From assembly GCA_003427395.1 (NCBI GenBank), contig BFEA01000518.1:70429-134428 (forward strand): a stretch of DNA of 64,000 nucleotides, written 5' to 3'. This document shows positions 33,801-44,340 of the stretch, piece by piece. The stretch comes from Chara braunii. Taxonomy: Eukaryota > Streptophyta > Charophyceae > Charales > Characeae. The translations under genes were made by a program, and so were the position numbers. Below the pieces are notes generated by a model. That model ran no database searches. It was not told where the DNA came from and worked only from the letters and a program-made list of their open reading frames with translations. How positions within the stretch are numbered: position 1 is the stretch's first letter; the number at the start of each line of letters is the position of its first letter.

Positions 33801-34126
33801 CCTGACCCAATACCGTCGGTCCTTGAGAGATTCTAGATAACCTCAAATTACCATCAGTGACATACCTCTCCTTTCACTTTCTTCGGCAACCCTTCTCACA
33901 AGTCGTCGCCGAATGTCGCCTTACCTCTACCACCTACTCGCTCCTAGTATCTATTCCGTTCTATAAATCCTCTAGTGGTTTATACGCTATGACCACCCTT
34001 GCGTACTCCCCACTCAGAATCCTTGGTCAAATTATATCCTGGTAAGTAGATTAGAGTTGTCGTTTTGCCTAGATCATCGACTTACCATACCCGAGTTCGT
34101 TCACTGAGGACCTCGGCTAGGAAGCG
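30900..34126 (-). other. non-coding interior of the second LTR element
   Basis: No Gag, protease, RT or integrase was recognised on either strand. The 112-aa + frame at 33,369-33,707 begins MTGESRMRGVSRDPRWPDRG and its first part ends in an AG|GTGAGG donor-like motif near 33,520, but it matches nothing known. A TATAAATA-like string lies near 31,010. If the LTR assignment is right, the element is of the large non-autonomous type (LARD-like). Confidence 0.45.
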
Positions 34127-34128
34127 AG

Positions 34129-34146
34129 ATCCCCGGCAACGGCGCC
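34129..34146 (-). other. extra tRNA-Asp primer-site copy
   Basis: TCCCCGGCAACGGCGCCA, the complement of a tRNA-Asp primer site, is followed by CCTGTCG as beside a real LTR. The LTR is then missing: the next bases, TCGTTGCCGGGGG, are an inverted partial copy of the site itself. The preceding leader also resembles that of the site at 34,327. Confidence 0.6.
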
Positions 34147-34326
34147 ACCTGTCGTCGTTGCCGGGGGACTTCACACCCAAGCAACAGCCTTAGGACATCT
34201 CCAACGATAGTCAAGGTATCAAGTCATCAACCATATACATCTAATGATAACTTTTCAATTTGCCTAAATTTCCTATTACCGAACCCGAGTGTCATTCCAC
34301 CAGGGACAACGGTAGACAACCGTCAG

Positions 34327-34344
34327 TCCCCGGCAACGGCGCCA
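34327..34344 (-). other. primer-binding site (tRNA-Asp), second LTR element
   Basis: The + strand TCCCCGGCAACGGCGCCA equals the 3' end of plant tRNA-Asp(GUC) including CCA over 18 nt. It sits two bases from the LTR terminus at 34,347. The neighbouring leader TTCCACCAGGGACAACGGTAG also occurs beside the giant element's primer site, which shows common descent. Confidence 0.8.
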
Positions 34345-35954
34345 CCTGTCGCGCGCGGCGGCCCCACACCCAGACGTAAAGTAATTTTTGGTGTTGGACC
34401 TCACGGTCGTGTCACACACGAGTTTCTCTGTCACTTTAATAAAATACCAACTCCAACCGTGCGCGCGTGCTATACCTCTCGCGACTCCCTACGACAGGTC
34501 AGAATCCCGCGAGGTACAACATTACCTCCACCTGCGGGAGCTGTCACCATCCCTTAGGTGGGCGTATCCCTGCTGAGCTACTGACCCATATACGAAGATT
34601 TTTATATGCAATCGCAGAGGTAGGCTAGCCGAGGGGGTTTTCTCGATCGCCGTAGCATAGGCATACGCGCAGTAGAACGCCTTAAGACTGACCCGTATGT
34701 CGTGCCCCGAGGTGCTAACTTCCCCGGACCGACTATCTAATCATGTCGACTTTCTCGGACAATCTTCCACGCTTAGTTGACTATGATAATGACTCTATGT
34801 CTTCTTTTGTTGACCTTATAAAAAGAAGCCAGGGTCAAGCCCCTTTGTAATCTCTCATTCTTTCAAACAGAGCCTGGACGAATGACTTTCTACGCCCCGA
34901 ACAATCTACAATCTTATTCACAGATGTGTATGTATATATATATATGTAAGTCAGGGAAGCTGAATGAGTGGTGGACCTCACTTTCACGATTGCTGTGTCC
35001 TGTGTCCTGTATCCGAATACCCAGAAGGTCCCAAACTAGGAAGACAGCACAAACGTCCAACACCTGTGCAGATGCAAGACATTACATACACACACACAGA
35101 TGCAGACACAAAATGCGCTACAAGTGTCAACCTTTAATCCATTCATAGCATGCCACTCACGCCCCAAACCCTTGAAAACAATATTCCTTCCTAACCTTGA
35201 CTCCTTTTACCCCAGCCCCACACATTTTCGAAGACTCCTGAGTGAAATTTGGACAATTTAAGCATAGATACAAGGGGAAGATTTATATGTTCCCTTCTTA
35301 GGTCTTGTCTTAGGTGTGGGTGTCAAGCCATGGTGGAAGTTGAGTCGGAGTTCTACCGACCTGTTATCCAATGATGACAGAATTGTTGTTCTTACGGATT
35401 CCCCGTAAGTTCTCCGAAGTGTCGAAACCTGTAGACACAACACAGTCCAAAAGAAACTTAACATCCCTCTTCCTAACTGAGATCTAGAAAGTTCCTTCTA
35501 GACTATGTGTCTTTTGTCTGACTTTTATCCTTAACTAATTGTTCGGGCTGTTGCCCTTTCGCTTCAGGTAGTGAATAATAGTTCACTTCTCTTTTGACTG
35601 TTGTAGTAACTCTCCATATTCTCTTCACTATCTCATTCTTATCCCTTTCTGGATTATCCTGTCTGAGTTCCCTTCCTTCTCCCAACACACATGAACACAT
35701 CACCAATCTAATCTGTGGAAAAGAATCTCATGGAATGTATCAGACGAATGGATAGTCTCTCTCTGGGGCAAGATCTCACTTATCCTTTCTCAGTAGAATC
35801 AGAGATAGTTAGTTAGGACTGAACAATGCAGATTGTGGAGAAAGTTAGCGGTGATATGGCAGACCATTCAGGATATATTCACTTGTTACTGAAGCTTGTT
35901 TGATAAAGGCAACCTTGTGGGTCTTGGTCCGTGTGTGCCAAGCATATTTAGTGG

Positions 35955-36510
35955 TAGGCTTATCCTATGGCTAGCCACTGATAAGGCAGGTGCCCTTGAA
36001 ACCTCACTACTCTTATATCAAACTAGTCACTGATAAGGCAGGATTTCCCTACTACTCTTATCACTGGCTAGCGATCAATAAGGCGGGTGTCCAAGGATCC
36101 TTGCTATTCTTATCACTGACTGAGTGCTAGGATGTTTATTGATAAGGCAAGTTTCCTTAAAACCTCACTACTCTTATATCAGACTAGTCACTGATAAAGC
36201 AGGATTTTCCTACTACTCTTATTACTGGCTAGCCCTCAATAAGGCGGGTGTCCAAGGATCCTTGCTACTCTTACCACTGAATGAATGTTAGGTTGATCAA
36301 TGATAAGGCATGTGTCCTTGAAACCTCACTACTCTTAAATCAGACTAGTCACTGATAAGGCAGAATTTTCCTGCTTCTCTTATCACTGGCTAGCCCTCAA
36401 TAAGGCGGGTGTCCAAGGATCCTTGCTACTCTTACCACTGACCGAGTGTAAGGCTTATCGGAGGTAAGGCATGCTTTCCCTGCTATTCTTACCTCCACAC
36501 AAGTCTTATT
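35955..36510. repeat. hairpin-type tandem array in second LTR, right copy
   Basis: The same alternating units as at 28.8-29.7 kb but fewer. A clear example at 36,024-36,070 pairs TAG/CTA, CA/TG, TGATAAG/CTTATCA and part of GCAGG/CCT. Small differences between units and copies are common. Confidence 0.75.
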
Positions 36511-37178
36511 GACGGATCAAGATATCGCCTTTGATGGCACTCGCCTTGAACCGTTGTCAGTTTTGGGGACTTGTGCTTGGATCAGGCGTATGACAAAAAA
36601 TAAAAGACATGAATCATCATCGTTGCATTCAATCACAACAAGCTGAACCAATAAATACCCATCATCGTTAGGTGACGTATAGAGAGAAGAATATAAGAAG
36701 TCGATCCCCTTTGCACCCACATTTCTAAAAAAACGCCCACACAGCAAGATCGTTGTACCCTTGTTATTAACATAGTCATAGGTAGCAGCCTAAAGGTTAC
36801 AGATCTAGGGTTTCGGGTTTAGGATTTATGTTGAAGTACACATACCTCACTGTTCCCTGCCTCCAGAGTTCCGCCTGAACTCCGGCAGAGCTCCTGCAAT
36901 CGCCCTGTCATTGGTCATATACAACTCATGCAATCGATTGCTGGGCTCTTAGGGTTAGCTGAGGTAAGGGTTAACTTAACGGAGATCAGACCCCCAATCA
37001 ATAAAGTCGATGAGGCAGGTATATGAGAGAACCATATAAAGTTAAGCATGGAGAAGGGTGAAGGAGGTGGGCACTTATCGCAAAAGGATAGCGTCACCTC
37101 CCCCTCCACTGTCCCATGCTTTCTCTTCATCTATGGCCCTGTATGATGCCTAATGATAACAATCAGAATAACGACACA

Positions 37179-37179
37179 A

Positions 37180-37226
<47 letters not shown>

Positions 37227-37230
37227 TAAC

Positions 37231-37288
<58 letters not shown>

Positions 37289-37353
37289 TTAAAATAACAA
37301 CAATATTGATAATAACAAGTAATAATAACAATAATAACCATAATAATAATAAT
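37179..37353. repeat. AAT microsatellite
   Basis: Long (AAT)n with few interruptions, counterpart of 30,396-30,569. The frames open across it are pure repeat. Confidence 0.95.
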
Positions 37354-37726
37354 TGTGAGGCGTACAAGCCTGACGATATACAGAAACCAAGTTGCGGAAT
37401 CACACAGATGTCCGAGTAGAGATGTACAAATAGAGTGCAGAATTCGTCAAAATGGGGAAACACGAAGAAACAATGGCCAATGCTCGCATCCGTGGGCCAC
37501 ATCAATAAAGCATTCAAGGTCGCTCTTTCTTTGTCTGGAACCCAGCCTGCATGTCCGTTTGTCCATCTCAACCGTTTGCCTGTCTCAGACTGTTGGTTGG
37601 TCTCAGATCGTGTCTGTCCCCTGTCTGTGGCTGTACTACTTCAGACTGTGTCTGTCCCAATCTGTGTCTGTACCACTTCAGACTGTGTCTGTCCCAGTCT
37701 GTACTGTGTGTTTTTCCCAGTGTAAC

Positions 37727-37911
37727 TGCACTGAGTCAGCGGTACGTCCTTATGCAGCCAGCGGTATAGCCCTGCTTAGCCCAGGTCCAGTCAAGCAAGT
37801 ACCGTATGGGACTGTATGTACCATACGCCGAGGGAAAGAGGCAAACCAACGAGCTTCAAAAGTATAAATAAAGAGGCAGCGTACAATCACTCATTCATTC
37901 CTGCGTGAGCC
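37727..37911 (+). promoter_or_regulatory. duplicated TATA promoter, copy 1
   Basis: TATAAATA at 37,863-37,870 lies 49 bp before an ATG. The segment CTGAGTCAGCGGTA...CAAGTACCGTATGGGACTGTATG...AAGTATAAAT...CATTCATTC...CCATGCGGAAG is repeated at 39,170-39,340 with about 75-80% identity. Keeping TATA, spacing and ATG in both copies suggests a genuine core promoter. Confidence 0.5.
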
Positions 37912-38007
37912 ATGCGGAAGGGTTGCCGCATCGAGCTGTGCAAGGAGGTCGGCGGCGAGCCCGGAGGACGCAGTGGGCGTGGACGAAGAGCTTTAGCCAT
38001 TGGCTAG
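37912..38007 (+). CDS. 31-codon frame after promoter copy 1
   Basis: It begins MRKGCRIELCKEVGG and ends at a TAG at 38,005-38,007, followed at once by a weak donor-like GCG|GTAGGT. The paralogous frame at 39,334 starts MRKRCYSVLCEVV, so the pattern M-R-K-x-C-x(4)-L-C-x-E-V is shared. It is too short to assign a family. It may be the first exon of a spliced gene, a leader peptide, or a chance frame in a non-coding first exon. Confidence 0.3.
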   Translation: MRKGCRIELCKEVGGEPGGRSGRGRRALAIG

Positions 38008-38682
38008 CGGTAGGTGTAGCGCAATGTATGTGCCTGTGTCACAATGGCTGTGCGTGTTCCCTCCGTGCATCCGCGTTATGGCCTGCATGTGACTGTGNGT
38101 AACCGTGTGTCATCTGTGCACACCTGTGTCCGTACCTGTTGCGTGGGTATGCCCCGTGATCGGGCACCTATGTCATTGGGCCTTTGTCACTGTTACCGCG
38201 AGTCTGTGCGTCACAGTGTATCTGTCTGCCTATGTGTCTTCTGCGTGTGTCACAGGGTACGGGTCGCTGTGTATTTGTTGTGTATATCCCCGTGCCCGTA
38301 TGTGTCACAACATCTATGCGCGTCACATTATCTGAGTTGCTGTGCATCTGTGTCATATGTATGTATCGCTGTACGTGTGTTACCGTGCGCTGTGCCTCAC
38401 CTGGCTGTGTGACCGAGCAGCACGTCACAACGGCGTCGCATCGTCTGAGTTGTCGTGCGCTTGTGTGGCCCGGTGCTCGTCGCATATCGTAACGGTGCGG
38501 ACCAGAGCAAGAACCGATCTTTCTCACATATTTCAGGATAGCGCAGCGAAAAGATCAAAGTATCAATGATCAGATCAAATGTTCGTAACGCAGACCGCGC
38601 ATACATCATTATCATCCAAGTCGCAGGGTGCGAAGGCTGTCCGCATGCATGTAAGTGAGAAGAAAGCAAGTCAAATTGCAGA
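38008..38682 (+). other. GT-rich stretch, no gene recognised
   Basis: TGTGTCACTGTG-like low-complexity sequence (about 38,030-38,420) resembles 30,770-30,900 in the left LTR copy. Frames are open on both strands by composition. Confidence 0.4.
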
Positions 38683-38747
<65 letters not shown>

Positions 38748-38787
38748 TAATAATAATAATAATAAATTTATAATAATAATAATAATG
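38683..38787. repeat. AAT microsatellite
   Basis: (AAT)n of about 100 bp with one AAC interruption. Confidence 0.95.
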
Positions 38788-38994
38788 AAACAAATTTCAC
38801 CATTTGCAGTAGTTGATGCAGATCCCCGGGCTCGATTCCCTAGATCCCACTTACCTATGTACAATACCCGGTAGGTTCGATCCCATGACTTGTGNCGTAG
38901 GTGTCTTTAGCAGTCGTTGCAGGTCCGCGTAGGAGTCAGGTCTTGAAATGTGTACCTGCCATGTAGGGGTCATGGCTGCCCTAGAGGTCNTAGC

Positions 38995-39085
38995 TGTAGG
39001 CAGCCTGAAAGGTCAAAGTTGTAGCTGCTACAGCACAAAAAGGTCAAGGTCGCAGCTGCTACAGTACCGAAAGGCCAACCCACAT
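38995..39085. repeat. short tandem with GTAGCTGCTAC palindrome
   Basis: Two full units of about 32 bp (AAAGGTCAAAGTTGTAGC and AAAGGTCAAGGTCGCAGC, each with TGCTACAG) and a partial third. The core GTAGCTGCTAC is self-complementary. Confidence 0.6.
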
Positions 39086-39169
39086 CCTTCTGGAAAGTCC
39101 CGGAAGTGGCCTTTCAGAGAGGCCTACGTGCACATCCAGAGGTAAGTGGTCAAGTGCTGAGTCTTACTG

Positions 39170-39333
39170 TGCTGAGTCAGCGGTACCAGTCCCAGTCGTA
39201 CCTAGTCCAGTCAGCAAGTACCATGAGGGACTGTGTGCACTAAGGGCCCGACGGGATAGAGGCAGACCTGGGTCCTACAGAAGTATAAATCAAGATGCCG
39301 CGCCCAACCATTCATTCATTTGTTGCGTAAACC
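39170..39333 (+). promoter_or_regulatory. duplicated TATA promoter, copy 2
   Basis: TATAAATC at 39,284-39,291 lies 50 bp before ATG 39,334. Upstream blocks GCTGAGTCAGCGGTACCAGT and GTCAGCAAGTACCATGAGGG parallel copy 1, 1,421 bp away. Confidence 0.5.
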
Positions 39334-39402
39334 ATGCGGAAGCGCTGCTACAGCGTCTTGTGCGAGGTGGTTTGCAGATTGCCTGATGGAGAAGTGGGCT
39401 GA
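39334..39402 (+). CDS. 22-codon frame after promoter copy 2
   Basis: It begins MRKRCYSVLCEVV and stops at TGA 39,400-39,402. A strong donor, ACAG|GTAAGC, follows at 39,457, so the stretch from the presumed start to 39,456 looks like a first exon. The protein itself is unrecognised. Confidence 0.3.
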   Translation: MRKRCYSVLCEVVCRLPDGEVG

Positions 39403-39894
39403 GAGGAAAGAGACGTGGCCATAGCCGCAGGTGTAGTTGCCACAATCAGGGAACAGGTAAGCTTCTTTTGCTCTGCTCCAGCCCTCGCTGGTCGCTACCT
39501 TCTTCTTCCTCTCAATGTCCACTTCCTCTCTCCTCGTATGCATCTGTTTGTCTCCGTCTGTCTGGCTATCTCTGTTGGTCTGTACATCTTGAATGCTTGT
39601 CTGTTTGTATGTCTGTCTCTCTCAGTCTGTCTGTTCGTTTGTTTGTTTCTATCTACCTGTCTGTTCGTTTGTCTGTTTCTGTCTGCCTGTCTGTCTGCCT
39701 TATTTTTCTCTCTTTCTATGTGTGCGGGTAGGAGTTGATGTGAGTACAGTGATGATTCATAGCCCCACCGAGACAAGTTTGAATCTGATCGGTGTTCTTA
39801 GCTTTGTATTCTCTGAGTTTGTGTGGGCGAAAACTGCGACCTTGTTTGTCATCTGTTTGCATGCATGCCGTACATCGAGGAAGACAAGTCTGAT
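39403..39894 (+). other. intron-like, TCTG/CTGT-rich
   Basis: After the donor at 39,457 comes pyrimidine-rich sequence with GTCTGTCT-like repeats (39,540-39,715). No gene is recognised. Confidence 0.35.
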
Positions 39895-40310
39895 TACAAT
39901 AATAATCATAATAGTAAAATGATAATAATAATACTAAAATAATAATAATAAAATAACAATAATAATAATAATAAACGAATGTAAGGAAAACGAGCAGCGA
40001 GATGACAATATCCATATTGCACAATCATATTGAAAGGCAGGATGTATAATAAGGTTCAGAAAGCAGCATTGTACCAATATAACACCAATGGAGAATCGTA
40101 ACATTGGAAACCAAATGTCAATGGGAGTTTGCTCTCGCCACCACCAACGTATGTATCCATGGCTTTCTCCCGACTTGGTGCTTGGCGCCCAACCTACTCC
40201 CTACAGAGCTACCATCTGCCTACTAATCGACAATGCAACTGTTGACGTTAGCAGGCAATGAAATGCTTGAAGAGGTTGCTCATGCATACCATCGCCAATA
40301 CAAGGTGAGA
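39895..40310 (+). repeat. duplicated module, copy 1 (AAT tract plus exon-like part)
   Basis: An AAT tract (39,895-39,977) is followed by GAGATGACAATATCCATATTG, GCTTGGCGCCCAACCTAC and CATCGCCAATACAAG|GTGAGA (donor at 40,305), then CATCATCATCATC. The same series returns about 1,140 bp later. Confidence 0.55.
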
Positions 40311-41033
40311 ACCCTCACATCATCATCATCATCCTTCACCTATCTCCTCTCTCATCTCTCTCTCTCTCTCTTTCTGTGTGTGTGTGTGTGTGACTGTGCC
40401 TGATAGTGCGTGACTGTGCACAACCGTTTGTGTGACTGTGAACGACCGAGTGTGACCTATGCACAACGTGTGTGACCGTGCACGACTGTGTTGTCACTGT
40501 GCACGACTGTGGGTGTCACTGCGCACGACTGTGGGTGACTGTGCATCGTTAGTGAAAACACATTTTATGCATACCCAATCGAGAATNGTGCATGAGTTAC
40601 TTCAAATAAGAGCTCANCAAAANCTCCTTATTGACGTTGTTAGAATAGTNGTATCTCCATCAGTACGNAACNAACATCGATTTCCTGATCTGTCTGTTTG
40701 GTACCTGTCAGTCCTCTTGCCCGTCTCAGACAGTCCGTCCGTCTGACTGTGTACTTGTGTATTCCAAGCATCTGACCGTGTAGGACAGCTCGATTGTTGG
40801 TCCGTATGTCTGTCTTTTCTTTCTCTCCCTTAGTGCGTGTAATCTCCAGCCTGACCCCGTGTATGTGAATCAGAGAGTTGTTGGATTCCATTACACCATA
40901 GCCAGTTGGACTTATATCTAAACATTGTTCTTATCAGTCCCATCTCTGAGTTTCAAGTTTGGGCGCCCGTCACTAGTTTGGTGGGGACCCTGTTCGCCTA
41001 TATGTGACGAGGGAATGAAACGAGCCAGGTATG
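40311..41033 (+). other. CT/TG-rich stretch, no gene seen
   Basis: Contains CT and TG repeats (about 40,345-40,395), then TGTGACTGTGCACGAC-like low complexity, and several single Ns (40,587-40,674). Confidence 0.4.
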
Positions 41034-41063
41034 ATAATAATAATATTAATAAAATAATAGTAA

Positions 41064-41118
<55 letters not shown>

Positions 41119-41455
41119 GCAAGAAAAATAAACAATATCGAGATGGCAATTTCAAAATGCACCACCATATTGAAAGTCAGATAGTCACACCGTGTCCAGA
41201 GAGTAGCATTGCACCAATAATACCTCAATGGAGGTTCGTAATACTAAAACCCAATATCCAGGAGAGCAGACTTTCTCCACATCATCACAAGAGTTCAGTC
41301 CCTTCACTCTTCTACCCAGTGCTTATCGCCCAGCCTTCCCCTTCACAGTTCCTATAGTTTACGAATTGACAATGCNGCCTTTGACATCAGNGGCAACCCG
41401 TAGCACTTGAAGGTGTCGCTTGTGCAGACCATTGTCAATACAAGGTAAGTGTCCT
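41034..41455 (+). repeat. duplicated module, copy 2
   Basis: An AAT tract (41,034-41,119) is followed by CGAGATGGCAATTTC, GCTTATCGCCCAGCC and CATTGTCAATACAAG|GTAAGT (donor at 41,445), then CATCATCATCATC. About 70% identical to copy 1 by eye, with the donor site improved or kept. Confidence 0.55.
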
Positions 41456-41499
41456 CACATCATCATCATCATCATCACCGACTCCAATNTCGGCATCCC

Positions 41500-41704
41500 A
41501 CCTGGCGCTCGGCGCCCAGACTACAGGTGGCAATCCTATCTGGCCTATATTATGATGACGAATGATGACGTCAACAACTTTCCAAATACGGGCAGATCTC
41601 GGCCAATGCCGCATCCGTCAAGCACCAGGTATGTTCCTCGTATCACTCACAACTTCGTTTCCCCCACTCAAAGATGCTGCATGCACCCAAGAGTTATCAT
41701 GCAC

Positions 41705-41787
<83 letters not shown>

Positions 41788-42114
41788 AAAAGATGATCAA
41801 TAGTGAACTTTAGCAATCAAAGAGCATCATATACATGGGACTAGATAGTCGTGACCTCGAACCAACTGCAGCATTGCATCACGAGACTCACCAACTAAGA
41901 ACACACTAAGAGTTCATAATTAACAATGTTGAAATAGTCCCATCATCGTCAACGAAGATCCTGAGTTGATATCCTATCTGGCACTCGGCGCCCAAACTAT
42001 ACGTGGCAGATCCTATCTAGCCTATACTACGAAGTCGAAAGATGACATCAACAACATTCCCGGAGTATGAGCATATGACGACCAATGTCGCATGCTTCCA
42101 GCACCAGGTATGTC
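41500..42114 (+). repeat. second duplicated exon-like module pair
   Basis: TATCTGGCCTATATTATGA...GATGACGTCAACAAC...AGCACCAG|GTATGT (donor 41,629) recurs as TATCTAGCCTATACTACGA...GATGACATCAACAAC...AGCACCAG|GTATGT (donor 42,108), a period of 479 bp. An AAT tract (41,708-41,790) lies between them. Confidence 0.6.
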
Positions 42115-42181
42115 TCGCGCTACACTCACAGACTCGACCCCCCTCATTCACAGATGCCACGTGTCCCCAGGCTATGCACTC

Positions 42182-42295
42182 TCCTTCTCTCCCTCCTTCC
42201 CCTTTTCTCTCTCTTCTCCTTCTCCTCCCTCTTCTTCTTCTCCTCCTCCTTCTTCTTCTTCTCCTTCTTCTTCTTCTCCTTCTTCTTCTTCCCTG
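42182..42295. repeat. TTC/TCC microsatellite
   Basis: Mixed CTTCTT and CTCCTC repeats. Frames open on both strands are repeat only. Confidence 0.9.
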
Positions 42296-42711
42296 CGCAT
42301 CTCTCTACCATCCAAATAGCTTCTCCCCCTTCCGCGCATTTCCTCCTTCTGCCTCGTACCTGGCCATAATGCCGGCCAGGTTCCACTCATTCGGCGAGAG
42401 TCAGTCCCCCTTCCTGTTTTCTTCTTTTTTGCTTCCTCAAACCTACGTAGTACCAATCACGGCCATGATTCCAAACACAGTAATAATAGACATACTACTA
42501 TTATTACCACTATGATTAAAACAATATTAATATTAATAATAATATCAATAATAACAAATGAGAAATAATATTAATAATAATATCAATAGTAACAATGAGA
42601 ACGACTGTATACCAGCCACGTTTCCTGCCCGATACAGTCATGTCCGGGGGGGTTGTTCTATTCGGGGAAGAGAGCTCGCAATAGCGACAACATCGACCGT
42701 TGAGTAGCAGG

Positions 42712-42712
<1 letters not shown>
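42296..42712. other. no gene seen
   Basis: Pyrimidine-rich, then AT-rich with two copies of an AATATTAATAATAATATCAATA-type piece (about 42,523-42,590). A GCAG|GTATCT motif precedes the CT tract. Confidence 0.4.
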
Positions 42713-42786
<74 letters not shown>

Positions 42787-42809
42787 NNNNNNNNNNNNNN
42801 NNNNNNNNN

Positions 42810-42871
<62 letters not shown>

Positions 42872-42892
42872 CCTCTCTCTCTCTCTCTCTCT
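42713..42892. repeat. CT microsatellite with assembly gap
   Basis: Uninterrupted CT on both sides of an N run at 42,787-42,809. True length is unknown. Confidence 0.95.
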
Positions 42893-43057
42893 GTGCCCAG
42901 TCCGATCCTCACTGTGTGATTTGTTCCGTAGCGCGGGGCGAGCCGTGGGTCGGAGAGCTGTTGGCCAAGGTTGGAGACTTATCGTCTCCTCTTACTCTCT
43001 CTCCTCCTCTCTTTCTCTCTCCTCGATCTTTCTCTCTCCCCTCGATCTCTCTCACAC

Positions 43058-43132
<75 letters not shown>

Positions 43133-43767
43133 CACTCCATCCATAGGATGAGCAAAAATGGAATGAATCTTCCGGTGAAAAGTGGAAATATACACTGCCA
43201 CTTTTTGATTTGCTCATTCTATCGATCCAAGTGGTGCGCGTCGAGCAAGTGGGGCTGAAGACTTATAGGCTCTCTCTCTCTCTCTCGCACACTCACACAC
43301 ATACTCTCCCACACACACATACACACATACATGTGTAATATCTCAGAGTAGTAGTGGGATATTCNANCGATTTCTCCCAAAGAATCGATCGAAAGTACTC
43401 TTCGTTCACACATACATACACATGCATAGTAGTGAATCTTTCCTCTCTCTAGTGGTAGATTCGTTCGAATTTATTTTTTTTATTTTTTATTTTTTTTTGT
43501 TTATCCTATCGACGGAGGTACCATGAGGTAAGCCGTGAGATTNAAGCTTACTTGTTCTCTATATCGCTCCACCGTCGTCGTCGTCAGCCTGCACGTCGTC
43601 CTCGTCCTCGTCAGTCGTCGTCGTTGGTGGTCGTCTTCCCTCTCAAAGTGCCACGCGCCCCGCCACGGTGTGCAACCAACTGTGACCATAGTACGAGGCC
43701 GTCAGACATAGGCGCGCGACTCAACAAGTCGGGCAGCTGATAGGTAAGGCGCCCTAACCCCATCTCT
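42893..43767. repeat. CA repeat and mixed spacer
   Basis: (CA)n at about 43,052-43,137. Further CT and CA tracts lie near 43,270-43,330. Two donor-like sites occur at 43,528 (TGAG|GTAAGC) and 43,744 (ATAG|GTAAGG). No recognisable gene. Confidence 0.6.
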
Positions 43768-43990
43768 CTTCTTCTTCTTCTTCTCCTTCTTCTTCTTCTT
43801 TCTTCTTCTTCTTCTTCTTCTTCTTCTTCTTCTTCTTCTTCTTCTTCTTCTTCTTCTTCTGGTCGCCGCGCTTGTCTGACTGTCAGCGCTCCTCCCTTGC
43901 GCTGCTGCCTCTTCTTCTCCGCGCACTCTTTCTCCCATGCTCACCGCTTCTTCTTCTTCTTCTTCTTCTTCTTCTTCTTCTTCTTCTTCG
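43768..43990. repeat. two TTC microsatellites
   Basis: (TTC)n at 43,768-43,860 and 43,947-43,990, separated by about 85 bp of GC-rich sequence. Confidence 0.95.
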
Positions 43991-44340
43991 TGCACCTCAC
44001 GCGGCTATCTCCCCTGCTCCCCGCGTGCTAACTTTCTGCATGTGTGCGCTCCTCTCGTCATGTTCGTTCGCCGAGCACTCAGCCCGAACCCGCGGGCCAG
44101 AGTCTCGGTTGCTATGTCTGCGGTCGAACAGATTTCGTCAAAACGAATCTGTCCGACTTTCCTATGTAGATTCACTAAAGTGAATCTTTGGAAGCTTGTA
44201 GTAGCTACGGGATTAGTAAGAAACAAAGAAATAAGAAATAATAAAGAAAAATTAAATTAAATTATATATAAAAAAAAACGAATCCAACTAACAATGAAAA
44301 TCAAATGAATAAATAAACAAATCTAACAGCTAACTCGTCC
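43991..44340. other. junction sequence, AT-rich at right
   Basis: No gene. An AT-rich stretch (44,215-44,330) borders the end of the protease homology; the exact junction is not visible. Confidence 0.4.

Larger units (their letters stand above)
34347..37560 (-). repeat. second-family LTR, right copy (5' LTR)
   Basis: It starts TGTCGCGCGCGGCGG directly after the primer site and follows the left copy through the hairpin array, the CTCCGGCAGAGCTCC block, the AAT tract and the GTATACAAGCC-like segment beyond. The outer CGACA terminus and a target duplication matching CACGT at 27,249-27,253 were not found, so the right limit is approximate. The true LTR may include some of the modules to 38.5 kb or beyond. 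Confidence 0.6.

Noticed and set aside
38820-38890. B-box-like GGTTCGATCCC and CTCGATTCCC
   Set aside because: There is no A box upstream and no tRNA arms. Probably chance or a worn SINE piece.
42658-43258. RE-, SL- and TH-repeat proteins
   Set aside because: These are translations of CT and CA microsatellites, one across an assembly gap.
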